NCBI GenBank assembly: GCA_949987565.1
Contig: OX465119.1
Location: forward strand, 6,298,694-6,362,693
Source of the DNA: Luidia sarsii
Lineage: Eukaryota > Echinodermata > Asteroidea > Paxillosida > Luidiidae
DNA length: 64,000 nt
Direction of reading: 5' to 3'
In this document: positions 43,991 through 53,789 of the stretch, piece after piece
How positions within the stretch are numbered: the first letter of the stretch is position 1
How the letters are laid out: each line of letters begins with the position of its first letter
Made by a program: the position numbers and the translations under genes
The notes under the pieces: generated by a model
What the model saw: the letters and a program-made list of their open reading frames with translations, nothing else
Told to the model about the DNA's origin: nothing
The model's database searches: none

Positions 43991-44129
43991 TACTTAGCAC
44001 ATGCATGATTACTACAGTACTTCCAGTCTGGACAGGAGGAAAGGGTCACATGACATGAGGAAGGTCATGAAACCTTGGTCCCTGAAACTCCTCTCACATG
44101 CTATATGCGCTAGCAACAGCACAACAAGG

Positions 44130-44500
44130 GAGTTAACCATTGATTTAATATCGTTTTTTTTATTACCTCATTAATATTCATGAGATGACCGCATCATCAT
44201 AATTATTGCAATAGTTGGATACACTGTTGCCCAACTTAGATATATGCTAAATATTGATCCTGCGGGATCTAAGATCGTGGCGTGATTGCACATGCCAGGT
44301 TGGCCCTTTAAAGGGCGGTCACGTGACAACTCAAGCACAAACAAACGAAAAAAACAGTTTTACTGTTTATTGGTGTAAACCCCTTTTAGCATCGTTTTGA
44401 TTGAGTTCATGAAGGTTGCAACTCTGTTTCGAACCTGTACCATCCATTCCTACCCCAAAAGGCACACCAACGTATCGTGCACAAAGTCTATGGGACTAAG
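44130..44500 (+). repeat. V repeat, diverged partial copy
   Basis: Shares ACCTCATTAATATTCATGAG, GCCCAACTTAGATATA and CCTACCCCAAAAGGCACACC with the V repeats at 49215, 52890 and 53790, though parts are in a different order or lost. Confidence 0.5.
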
Positions 44501-45046
44501 AAATGATATTTAATATGGTAGTATTTAGTTACCTAAATAATGCTATGCTAAGTATGGGTGTTTTTTTTTGTTTTTTGTTTTTAATAAAAGGTGATTTTCC
44601 AGTGTTTTTGTATAGGCCCGAATTGGATTCCTCATTGAAATGGCGAAATAACGTCAGTGAGGGCAGCAAACAAATATTGGATAAAACGTGACGCGTAAGG
44701 ACGGACACGAAAATTGTGCCTGTGATGCACAGTTCCGGCAAGCAGTAACTGAATCACTCCGCGTCGCGCATTATAATTATCATGCAGCACGATAGTCGGG
44801 TGTCCAGATTCTAGCATTGATTGTGGGTTCAATTAGTCTTGTTCCCTGTCACAAAGTTTGCTGTAAAAATACTGTACAGTACACATGTACATGTACAGTA
44901 CATTGTACTGTACTGTACAGTGTACATGTACTGTACATGTACATTATACATGTACGTAGTACGTACGGTGAGTGTGCAGTCATTTTGTATACTTTTACTT
45001 GTATAAGTTGTAGTTGTACAATCAGACATTCACGCAGTTGAACAAA
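44501..45046. other. Upstream of the THAP fragment; ACATGT microsatellite
   Basis: A GTACATGTAC microsatellite occupies about 44875-44960. No other feature is recognised. It could hold the promoter of the THAP fragment at 45047. Confidence 0.4.
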
Positions 45047-45177
45047 ATGCCGATCCATTGTGTTGTTGGAGGTTGTTCACGGAACCAAAAGAACAGCCCA
45101 GAGGTTAGTTTCTTCACGTTTCCATCCAGCAAAGTATGCGAGCGTCAATGAATACGGTTCGTCAATAAACACAAAGG
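45047..45177 (+). pseudogene. THAP-domain gene first exon with nonsense codon
   Basis: ATG at 45047 opens MPIHCVVGGCSRNQKN, then VSFFTFPSSKVCER, the first half of a THAP zinc finger (C-x4-C, then F-FP). A TGA follows at ERQ, after which the same frame continues IRFVNKHKG to a good donor (GG|GTAAGT) at 45178. A tryptophan is usual at the stop position in THAP domains. No second exon with CSDHF was found to the right, so this is a dead or orphan exon. A Y MITE sits 45 bp downstream. Confidence 0.7.
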
Positions 45178-45221
45178 GTAAGTTAACTACATGTACGTTG
45201 CTACTTTTGTTTGTTCTTTTG

Positions 45222-45368
45222 TAGTCCGAGTAACTTGGACCCGACAAGTCACCCTTTTTTTATCGAATTTTTAAATTTTGAAATTCGAGTGACTGTAGAC
45301 ACCCGAATCTCAAAATTTAAAAATTCGAAGAAAAGGGGTGACTTGTCGGGTCCAAGTTACTCGGACTA
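45222..45368. mobile_element. Y-family MITE, copy 2 (147 bp)
   Basis: Intact termini TAGTCCGAGTAACTTGGACC and its complement. A 9-bp direct repeat GTTCTTTTG flanks it at 45213-45221 and 45369-45377. It is nearly palindromic throughout. This copy defines the family ends and lacks the 30-36 bp palindromic insertion. Confidence 0.9.
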
Positions 45369-45454
45369 GTTCTTTTGCACCCGTAAACTTCACTGTCTTT
45401 CTTTTTTGAGACCCAAGCTTACGCTAGGCCCATTTTATATCTTCTTGCTAAACC

Positions 45455-45600
45455 CTAGTACTACTAACTACTAAAGTACTACTACTAGTACTGTAGTAGT
45501 AGTACTAGTACTAGTACAAAGTAGTAGTAATACTACTAAGTACTAGTAGTACTACTACTAGTACTAGTAGTATAGTATTAGTACTAGTAGTACCGTAGTA
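45455..45600. repeat. (TAG/CTA)n tract
   Basis: Imperfect trinucleotide repeat ending exactly at the Y terminus AGTCCGAGTAACTTGG at 45601. Confidence 0.8.
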
Positions 45601-45865
45601 GTCCGAGTAACTTGGACCCTTACAATCGCCCTTTTAAAAAAAATTGAGGTTTCGGGCGATGTAGGGTCCAAGGAAAACTGCTGGGAAACCCGATAAACTA
45701 ACTATGTATTCGAGTCCATGACTAACCCCGCGCAAAACGTCATTGATTTGCGTGTATACCGTTTCAATTTGAATCTTCCCGATAACCTGAGGGGAAAATT
45801 CTCCTTTTTCCCCAAACGTGAGTAAAACAAATGACCAGTATTGAAATTGGTCACTTGTTATTCTT
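45598..45865. mobile_element. Y-family foldback, deleted copy
   Basis: Left terminus AGTCCGAGTAACTTGGACCC, then the outer-arm words of the 8293 copy, then a jump to the inner arm (GATAACCTGAGGGGAAAATT, GTGAGTAAAACAAATGACC). The right terminus is missing. Confidence 0.7.
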
Positions 45866-45941
45866 GCAAGTTCAATAAAGTTGATGTCATAATTATTTTT
45901 ACTCATAATTGTTCTACTTTATTCTTTATCTCTTCGCTTAG

Positions 45942-46421
45942 CCAGTCTTCAACAGTGATAACTGGAGACAGCGTTTCAAGAGGGTACCCACCACCCAAGA
46001 CCTGAGTTCTCTCGCCAGCCAGCTGCCCTCCATATTGCTGAGCTTAAGATCTTCAAGTACAGTCTCCCAATACAACTCATCCTTTACCCGATGGAATCAA
46101 TGGGTACTGTCACACGACGAGTCTCCCCTTCCTGGCGATCCATATGTGATATCATTGTACCTAGTATACATCAGCAACACAGCATCGTCACCATCGCCGA
46201 TTATAAGTGCCTCATCAGCAATTACCTGGGCACATCGTATGGCCAGTTTGGATGACCCCATGAAGAATCCATCAATTGACTGTTCAAGTCACAGAGGGAC
46301 ACTTGCCAAACCAAGAGCAAGAAAAGAGCCTATAACACCTCAGATCCTCGTACAGATGGTACAACTACATGGAGCCGACAGATCAGTCCATAATCTGATG
46401 AACATTTTATTTAATCTGTAA
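45942..46421 (+). pseudogene. Tyrosine recombinase core-binding domain (truncated)
   Basis: After a good acceptor (TTATCTCTTCGCTTAG) the frame reads QRFKRVPTTQDLSSLASQLP, STVSQYNSSFTRWNQWV, DPYVISLYLVYISN, SAITWAHRMASL and KPRARKEPITPQILVQMV. This pattern is the N-terminal SAM-like core-binding domain of eukaryotic tyrosine recombinases (Crypton/DIRS-like or domesticated). The protein stops at TAA (46419-46421) just where the catalytic domain should begin. The catalytic R, H and Y residues are absent. Confidence 0.65.
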
Positions 46422-47975
46422 TGGACACGGTTATCCAGTCTTAAAATAATCAGTTTGAAGGATCTACCATAACATAGGTCTGCATAGGTCAGTGCATACG
46501 TTTCCACTGTTCAAAGATGTTTTTGTGGTTTTTCGTATCTGGCGATCACCAGAACTTTGCACTCATTTAGCAAGAAAAGGAATATAAGTATTATATTGTA
46601 ACGGGGTCCTTGAAAGTAGGCTGCACCCGCCAGTGGAAATGACCTCACACTCAAACTGAAGCACCAACTGTGGGAAACACAAATTTTCCAGTACCAAAAA
46701 AATTAATTAAGAGTATCATTATGAGCATGCCATAGATCAAAACCAAAGCAAGGATAGAAGACTTGACCAAAATACTTTGGAACACTGGATTGAGCAGTAA
46801 GAAAATAATAAACAGTAACTTACAGTACAAAAAGAAAACTGACAACGACGGATAACTTATACACAACAAAGATGGCCGCACAACCAGTGCATACTTATAC
46901 AGCGATGATAAGCCACCACCAGTCTGTCCTGCGATGTTCCCACCCATGCAGATCCCAAACCAAAATGCCTCCCTGATCTTAGACCCTCTGGGGTTTTATA
47001 CTGGCTCAGCAACGATGGGAAAAAGCCCACCCAGTTTTAACAATAGATGATCCAAACTAACTAAAGGACTGGCCACATGAGTCTTACTTTTAAATCAAGG
47101 GTTATCCATTCAGTGTCATTACAATACCTACATGTAAAGGTGCATATTCAACACTGTAGACACTAGACAGTGTGCCGGAATTTACCATCAGTAGAAAGTA
47201 AATTAAATGTGTTAAATGAAGTGTACAAAAAAACACACCGGAACCAATGTTTTTCACTTTCATGTGTTGATTAAAAAGATTCAAAGGAGGACATTCAGTT
47301 TAGAATGCATTGTGTAAGCACCACTTTGTTTGTAATAAATTGGCACGTGTGTCATGGAACTACAGTACATGTAGCTCCTTGTCAGTCAAAGACACATGCA
47401 TGTGACTTGATACAAAAAAACAGTTGTTATATATGGAAAATCTGTGATCATTGCTAGATACCAACCTCTTAAAAAATGAAAGGCAACAATTATGGGAATC
47501 CACGTAATTTTCCTCTTTTTTGGGAGGGGGGTGCAACACAAAAATAGTTGTCACAAATTCAGTTTGTTTACAAAAATGATTTTAATTTTGGTTTTCTCAA
47601 ATTCATTCCTTGTTTTACAAAATGGGCAAGTATGAAAAAACAAATTGTATACATGTAGGCGTATGTGTTCACCTCAACACGTCTCCCACCATGGCTTTTT
47701 TACCGTACTGCTGCTTATATTGCATGTATGCAGTCTGCAGGGTGGCTGGGTTGAGGCAAACTGCCTCAAACCACGGGTGGCCAGTGAAACACCCGTCAGT
47801 TGGAAGGTCACCTTCTCTCACATGTACATGTGCATGTACATGTACTTGTACATGTATATGTGTACACTGCACATATAATTATACCATACTATACTACGTA
47901 CACATGTACCCCGGCCCTATGTACATGTTCATGTACAGTACAGAAGTATGTACGTTACGATCATCCTACTAGTAC
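46422..47975. other. Spacer; ACATGT microsatellite at its right end
   Basis: No gene or repeat family is recognised between 46422 and 47810. From about 47815 to 47945 there is an ACATGTAC microsatellite, then the duplicated CGATCATCCT at 47958. Confidence 0.45.
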
Positions 47976-48172
47976 TAGTCCGAGCATGGAGGAAGGAAAA
48001 TATTTTCCTTCCTCCATGGTCCGAGTAACTTGGACCCGACAAGTCGCCCTTTTTTTTTATCGAATTTTGAAATTTGGAGGGACGGGTGACTGTAGGTCAC
48101 AGTCACCCGTCCCTCCAAATTTCAAAATTCTATAAAAAAAGGTGACTTGTCGGGTCCAAGTTACTCGGGCTA
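47976..48172. mobile_element. Y-family MITE, copy 3
   Basis: Termini TAGTCCGAG and CTCGGGCTA, with the AACTTGGACCCGACAAGTC arms. CGATCATCCT flanks it at 47958-47967 and 48173-48182, but nine bases (ACTAGTAC plus the boundary T) lie between the left repeat and the element. The 34-bp palindrome at 47985-48018 is inserted after GTCCGAG. Confidence 0.85.
47985..48018. mobile_element. 34-bp perfect palindromic insertion, site 1
   Basis: Perfect palindrome with arms CATGGAGGAAGGAAAAT. Direct repeats GTCCGAG lie at 47978-47984 and 48019-48025. The position in the MITE is the same as at site 2, but the palindrome centre differs. Confidence 0.85.
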
Positions 48173-48182
48173 CGATCATCCT

Positions 48183-48676
48183 GGCCTAGCATAGCAGTGG
48201 CAGGACCTTTCACTTTCAGTTAAAACGGGAGTGGGAAGCAGAGGGGAGATCAAAGGGAAAACAAACAAAGGGGTGGGGAGTATCAACGGGACAGGAGAGA
48301 GGTGTGAGATAAAAGGGGAAAGGGACAGGGAAGACGTAAGAAAAGAGGGGATTAATCCATAGTATGCACGTAAATAGGGACTATATTGCACTGGCGGACG
48401 TGGACTACTTTCCGGTGCCACGCATACAATCGACCGTGCGAGCAAGGTGTGCATCGGCCTACAGTACTGTATGTACGGGATTGTAATGTACTGTGCACAC
48501 AAAACAGCTCCGTGTAAACCGGGCTGACGCTGTATGCTCTAAATCTAAGAAGAGTAAGAGACTTCAAACCCCCATGAGAAAATCGAAATCGGTGATTATC
48601 TAAAGGTAGACTTACATAACACCTTCTGGCAAATACAAACAAGCACTATTATAAAATGGGATGAAATTATCATTAC
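48183..48676. other. Spacer, nothing firm
   Basis: A purine-rich segment at 48200-48360 (CAGAGGGGAGATCAAAGGG) loosely resembles Penelope terminal sequence but lacks the diagnostic blocks. The rest is unrecognised. Confidence 0.35.
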
Positions 48677-48921
48677 CAATTTGTGTCCAGTTGTCGATCA
48701 CTACCATGACTAGCCGCAGTGCTGGCTTCACATTCCCGATCCTGTATCTCCTGATCCGTCAATTCTGGCTCGAATTGGAAAGGTTGGATCTCTTGCCTTT
48801 CTTGGACGTGATCACCAGAATTGTCATCCTCATCCAATGAGTATGAGGAACATGACAACTGGTCACTGGGCCCCTCATTGTCACTGAAAACATCGACATT
48901 TGAACTGCTGCTTTTACGCAA
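48677..48921 (-). CDS. Possible acidic exon, P2X7-like N-terminus
   Basis: The minus-strand frame reads VDVFSDNEGPSDQLSCSSYS, LDEDDNSGDHVQERQ, EIQPFQFEPELTDQEIQ and ends RQLDTN(W) at a donor TTG|GTAATG. The pattern of a Ser/acidic lead, an IQP(Y/F)xFEPE motif and a final NTxW resembles the start of invertebrate proteins with the P2X7-type cysteine-rich cytoplasmic domain, where W-C-x-C-G follows. The next exon would lie leftward on the minus strand and was not found. The start codon is not identified. Confidence 0.38.
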
Positions 48922-49214
48922 CCACAGTATAAGTTAGTACGGTAGCGGTGCAAGCTGGGATAGCAGCGAACAGCCGTTGAACATATGGGTCCGTCGATAC
49001 ACGTCACAATTCCTGGACTCGGGACAGAAGGATCCGACGGCTTTTTTTTTATTTGGGTCTCGCGTGGCTTCAAAAACCTGCGTCTTTTCTTTCTTTTTTA
49101 CACAATATCTAACCGTTACAAAATAACTTTACTATGTTTTTTGGGTAGAAATAAGTTTATTCTAGCATATGATACACATTGGACTAAAATGCTACTGAGC
49201 ACTGCATATCCCAT
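48922..49214. other. Spacer, nothing recognised
   Basis: No domain or repeat family is recognised. Confidence 0.4.
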
Positions 49215-49870
49215 TTAACAAATCATAATAATTCAAAACAATGTTTAATCGGTTCCAAACTCAGGATTTAAGATGTCTAGCCCAATAGCTAACTGGCCAC
49301 CAAATTTCGAGAAGATTGACCATTGGCTAATATGTGCTTTAAAATCACGCATTTTGATGACGTCATGATTGCGTCATGACATTTTGTTCCCGGAGGGTGT
49401 TTCTAAACTACATCCCCATTAGATATAAACGAAAAAATGAAAAAAATCTTGCTCCGTTGGCCAAATATGCTCAATTGAATGTTAAAATCGAAAAAGTTCA
49501 TGATCTCATTAATATTCATGAAATGACGTCACGATCAAATAGGGCAATTTTTGGATACACCTTTTCCCAACTAAGATATAGTGCAAAGTTGAAACCAAAC
49601 GAACTTCAACTTTTGCTAATAATGCAGTTTGAAATTTGCCCCTTTAAAGCACTGTCACGTGACCCGTGATGACGTCATGAAGTTTTCAAGACAGCTGTGC
49701 ACAACTTCAGCAAGGGTTCTATGTATTTGCCAAGTTTGAAAAAAATCCAAGTATGTTCAATGGCAAAAGTGCCCTCCACAAAATCCCTGTGCTTTGTCTA
49801 TGGGATTTTTCCGATAAGAAAAAGAAGAAGAAGAAGAAGACAAAAAAAACATAACAACAACAATACCTTT
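49215..49870 (+). repeat. V repeat, copy 1
   Basis: Shared blocks in order: AATGTTTAATCGGTTCCAAA-type lead, TTTCGAGAAGATTGACC, ACGCATTTTGATGACGTCA, TTGCTCCGTTGGCCAAATAT, CATTAATATTCATGAAATGA, TGGATACACCTTTTCCCAAC and CTGTCACGTGACCCG. A (GAA)n run at 49820-49840 and GCTTTTCCGCTTCGC-like words end it. It matches 52890-53545 and 53790-54555. No terminal repeats are clear. Confidence 0.8.
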
Positions 49871-50140
49871 TCCGCTTCGCTGAAGCGTGCGAAAAAGCTA
49901 AAATTCTGCTTCCATGACCGAATCACAATTACCTTGGACCAAGCCGAACAATCACATCCTGCCTTGATGTATCTTCTGATGCGGAAATTAACAAGGATGA
50001 GAAATGCTGCATGTGTCACTCATAGATACCGTCCTACCGTATTTCACCTCTATGGTTTACTTGAAGATCCAAATTCAAAAAAGTTAAAAAATATCTTTCA
50101 GTTAAATGAACTTCTTTTCACATTTTAAGAAAATTATTCT
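49870..50140 (+). repeat. M3 fragment (plus strand)
   Basis: CTGCTTCCATGACCGAATCA, GATGTATCTTCTGATGCGG, GTGTCACTCATAGATACCG and CTTGAAGATCCAAATTC match 13228-13600 in reverse and 36997-37140. It lies directly after V copy 1, without X sequence. Confidence 0.7.
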
Positions 50141-50164
50141 CTATTTATTCTATATTTGCATTTG

Positions 50165-50515
50165 GCTTCACTAGTCTGCGGAAGTGTGTGCACGCGCTTG
50201 CACGCGTTGTGCCCAACGACTGTTTCCTGAACAGCAGTGCAAAGCAACATGCGGGACATCGTATCGCACATTGTGACGTCATGGAGTTTCAAATCCAAGA
50301 TGGCCACTCTAACTCGGCTCGTCGACCCGTTCTCGGTCAAGTGAGGGGAAATTTCTCCCTTTTCCCAAACTGAGTAAAACAAAATGACCAGTTTTGGAAT
50401 CTGTAATTCTCACTGAATCCTCAATGGGCGCGTGGGACGGTTTCACGGGTGTTTTTGGCACAGGGGTAAATCTGGCGATTTCGGTCGGGGGATATTTTTC
50501 AAAGATTACGGGTAA
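50165..50515 (+). mobile_element. Y foldback, right half only
   Basis: Carries the inner arm (GAGGGGAAATTTCTCCC, GAGTAAAACAAAATGACC) and outer arm (GGGACGGTTTCACGGGTGTTTT) of the long Y type, but no terminus. ORFs on it are palindrome by-products. Confidence 0.65.
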
Positions 50516-50591
50516 ATTCCCACTACTAAAGTACTATAGTTACTATTCAAAAATCATAGCAAGGGTGTAATCGACGCCCCTACTTAATACT

Positions 50592-51410
50592 TAGTCTGAG
50601 TAACTTGGACCCGACAAGTCACCTTTTTTTTATTGAATTTTGGATTAAGTGAGAATCGCCGATTTCAATACTGGTCATTTGTTTTACTCACGTTTGGGGA
50701 AAAAGGAGAAATTTTCCCTCAGGTGATCGAGAAGATTCTCTCCTGTTTGACGAGCCAAAAGGCGACTATTTTTAAATCGAAATAACGGCCGATGGCATCT
50801 GGGTACCGGGGGCACAGTCTGTGGGGCTCTGTGAGTGTGCGCGCGCATACACTCGTTGAGCCCCAGTGACTTTCCTGAAAAGTGCAAAGTAACGTCCGGC
50901 CGGACATCGCTCGCAGCATGCTCTTTGCTGTTTGCTGTGAACCGAATGTCCGGACAGTGCGCGATGTCCGGACATTGCTTTGCATTTTTCAGGAAACAGT
51001 TGCCGGGGCTCAACGTGTGCATGCGCACACATAGTCAAAGAGACCCACAGACTGTGCACCGGTACCCAGACGTCAATTTGAAATCAAAATGGCCACCTTT
51101 TTGCTTGTCGGACGGGAGAGAATCTTCTCGATCACCTGAGGGGAAATTTCTCCTTTTTCCCAAAACATGAGTAAAACAAATGGCCAGTACTGAAATCAGT
51201 GATTATCACTTCATCCAAAGATGGGTGCGTGGGACGTGTTTCACTGGTGTTTTCGGGGTAAAATCTGGGGGTTTCAGTCGGAGGTAGTCATGGAGTCGAA
51301 CACATTGTTAGTGTCTCGGGTTTCCCTGCGGGATTCCTTGCACCCTACTATCGCCCGACTCCTCAAAAAAAAAATTTAAAGGCCGATTGTAAGGGTCCAA
51401 ATTACTAGTA
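50592..51410. mobile_element. Y foldback, long copy with both ends
   Basis: Left terminus AGTCTGAGTAACTTGGACCC, right terminus GGGTCCAAATTACTAGTAC. Long inner arms (AAGTGAGAATCGCCGATTTC against GAAATCAGTGATTATCACTT; GAGAAGATTCTC in both) fold around a centre near 50930 with GTCCGGCCGGACATCGC and GATGTCCGGACATTGC. The left terminus is of the short MITE type and the right of the long type, so it is a recombinant. Confidence 0.75.
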
Positions 51411-51439
51411 CTATTACTAAGTGACAGGCACACACGGCC

Positions 51440-51785
51440 ACTGCGGCTGCAGGGGAATGACGAATCTGGGGTCAGTGCTGTGGCGACACGGTTCTTCTTC
51501 CTACTGCGCTTCTCAAGGGTAGCCCTACGGTTGCTCTCAAAGGAGGAGACTGACTGGTGAACAGCATGTTGCCAAGCCCTCGGTCAGCAGCAAGGGCTGA
51601 CCACTGTCGATGGTCGATGTGGCAAGTTGACAGGGATTTTTTCAGAGTCTTTGTACCTCTTCCTAGGTGCTCCTCTGTCATGGTGCCCAGTGGAGAGTTC
51701 ACTGTAGAGGATAATCTTGGGTAGGCGGTGATCCTCCATTCTGGAGACATGCCCTGCCCAGCGTAGCTGCGTTTTTAACAACATG
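51440..51785 (-). pseudogene. LINE C-terminal fragment
   Basis: Minus strand: LRWAGHVSRMEDHRLPKIIL, YSELSTGHHDRGAPRKRYKD, then after a frameshift STCHIDHRQWSALAADR and EKRSRKKN-like residues. Same C-terminal layout as the LINE at 36590-36850 (RWLGHIRRMEDGRIPKDLLY). Confidence 0.8.
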
Positions 51786-52327
51786 GCCTTGGCACTGCCA
51801 CCAGTTGTTTATACACCAAATGCAACCGAAATAGTATAGTACATGTACCCGGTACATGTATTAATTACATGTTACATGCTGCATAACATGCATCTTTATC
51901 AGAATGTATTACGGTACATGTATCAACTACAAAACCCAGAGTGGATGGACAGAAAGAAAACCACCTCTGGTCTCTGTCTGGCACAACCTATTTGTGAGCA
52001 ACCATGATTACAGTAGGTCATTTAAGACTGACATTTTGTGAATTTGTGATACACGTTTGTATTGCACATTTTATACAGTATGTTGATTTAATATCAACAT
52101 TTTAAATCACATCATAAAAAAGCTACAAATCAGTACACACAGACACTAATAAAGAGAAAGTCAAGTCATGTACAGCAGGTGGCACATGAATAATGACTGA
52201 CAATAACAGAAGTCCATCCATTGTCTTGTCCTAAGGGTACCATATACCATATATATATTATACAAGTATATGTACGATGTTTTTCAAACAAACTTTGTAA
52301 CTCATTTTGTGTGAATTCTTCTGCCAG
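51786..52327. other. Spacer before the candidate ESCO exon
   Basis: AT-rich with ACATGTAC words. No feature is recognised. It may hold a promoter or 5' untranslated exon of ESCO. Confidence 0.4.
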
Positions 52328-52425
52328 ATGTGAATGTTAACTATGACTTCAGTTACTTCTTCGCGCAAGAGAAGGCTCATACAATCTGGAGACCTAGATG
52401 TGTCATCCAAAGCTGTAGTAGAAAG
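52328..52425 (+). CDS. Candidate first coding exon of ESCO
   Basis: The acceptor-like GTGAATTCTTCTGCCAG is followed by a short leader and ATG at 52343, then MTSVTSSRKRRLIQSGDL and VSSKAVVE, to a donor AAAG|GTAAAG at 52426. The coding part is 83 bp, ending with two bases over, which is the phase needed to join 58800. The basic start resembles the start of vertebrate ESCO2 (Met, small residues, then RKRK). The 6.4-kb intron would hold the V repeats. Weak point: it is short and rests on motif and phase alone. Confidence 0.48.
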
Positions 52426-52889
52426 GTAAAGTTTTCTTCACCAGAGGTGCATTTGAGTGTGGCTTCTGACCATGATACTATTGTTGCACTGGGTAGTGTG
52501 ATTCAGGCCATTCCCAGCAGCTTTTTTTTTGGTAGCACAGGATGGCCATTTGGCTTTCCCCAATGCCTTCACTCCATCTCATATTGTATGCTAGCGCACT
52601 TGCCCTCCATTGTCCTGGTATACCAACCAACATGGATACAGTAATAGCAACTAGCAAGATTGAGCAATAATGCAATTTTCATTATTTTGGTAAGCTGGCA
52701 ATTCAGCTGACCACTGACCCCGCCAGAGGTGTGTGTGGCATGCTCAATAATGGTTTGAGTCAAAAGATGTCATGTTTCCCAACAAGCACCAATAACAGGA
52801 CAAACTAGAGATTTATGTCTGTTGGCTAACAGAACATAACGCTTTTCCGCATCTGGCTCTCCTTTAAAAAAAAAAAAAAAAAAAAAATC

Positions 52890-53545
52890 AGCGGGATTCG
52901 AACTCGTAACCTCAATTTCTACCCCAAAACGCACGTGCATATTTCGTGCACAAAGTGTATGGGACTTCATTATAACATTCAAAAAATCATAATAATTCTG
53001 AACAATGGTCAATTGCTTCGAAACTCAGGATTTAGAATGTCTAGCCCAATAGCTAAATGCCGCCTAAATTTCGAGACGATTGACCTTTGGCAAATATGTG
53101 TTTTAAAAACACGCATTTTGATGACGTCACGATTGCGTCATGGCATTTTGGCCCCGGAGGGTGTTTATAAACTACATCCCCAATAGATATAATCGAAAAA
53201 ATGAAAAAAATCTTGCTCCGTTGGCCAAATATGCTCAATTGAATGTTAAAATCTTAAAAGTTTATGAGCTCATTAATATTCATGAGATGAGTCACGATCA
53301 AATGAGGGCAATTTTTGGATACACTTTCCCAACTTAGATATACTGCAAATTTGAAACCAAACAAAATTGCATTTTTGCTTAAAATGGAGTTTGAAATTTG
53401 CCACTTTAAAGCACTGTCATGTGACACGTGGTGACGTCATGACGTTTTCAAGACTACGACGCAAAATTTCAGCGAGGGTTTTATGCATTTGCCAAGTTTG
53501 AAAAAAATCATAGTTTGTTCAATGGCAAAAATGCCTTCCGAAAAA
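52890..53545 (+). repeat. V repeat, copy 2
   Basis: Preceded by an A24 run (52863-52887) and GCGGGATTCGAACTCGTAAC, which on the minus strand is a tRNA-like B box followed by a T run. The V blocks then follow in the same order as in copies 1 and 3. About 245 bp separate it from copy 3. Confidence 0.82.
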
Positions 53546-53789
53546 ATTATGCGGTACACCAGCCATTTATTTTCTTTCTGCACCACATGAAGGCGCACTT
53601 CACAGCAACTGTCTGATACGCGGATATAGGTAGCATCGTGATTGACGGTTTGGCCCTTTCACGTGACCACCCAAGCAAAAACAGACAAGAAAAACAGAAC
53701 AAAATACATATGTTTATTCTATAATAGGTTAAGGCCCACTTCGCGTCGTTTTAATTGAATTTGTGACGGACGAAAAAAAGAGAGTTTAC

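Noticed and set aside
46651..46947. 98-residue hydrophobic ORF on the minus strand
   Set aside because: Looks membrane-like, but it has no start context, no homology and lies in AT-rich sequence where such ORFs are common.
48200..48360. Another Penelope terminal copy
   Set aside because: Purine-rich with some similar words, but the GATCCTAGCAGGACC and GTAGGGTAGGGATTAG blocks are missing or unclear.
49376..49669. Protein-coding ORF in the V repeat (NEKNLAPLAKYAQLN...)
   Set aside because: The shared translation between copies is explained by DNA identity; the frame is broken in copy 2 and no domain is recognisable.
52889..52965. Minus-strand tRNA gene ending in a T24 terminator
   Set aside because: Only the B box fits. 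I could not pair the acceptor stem, and the sequence continues as V repeat.
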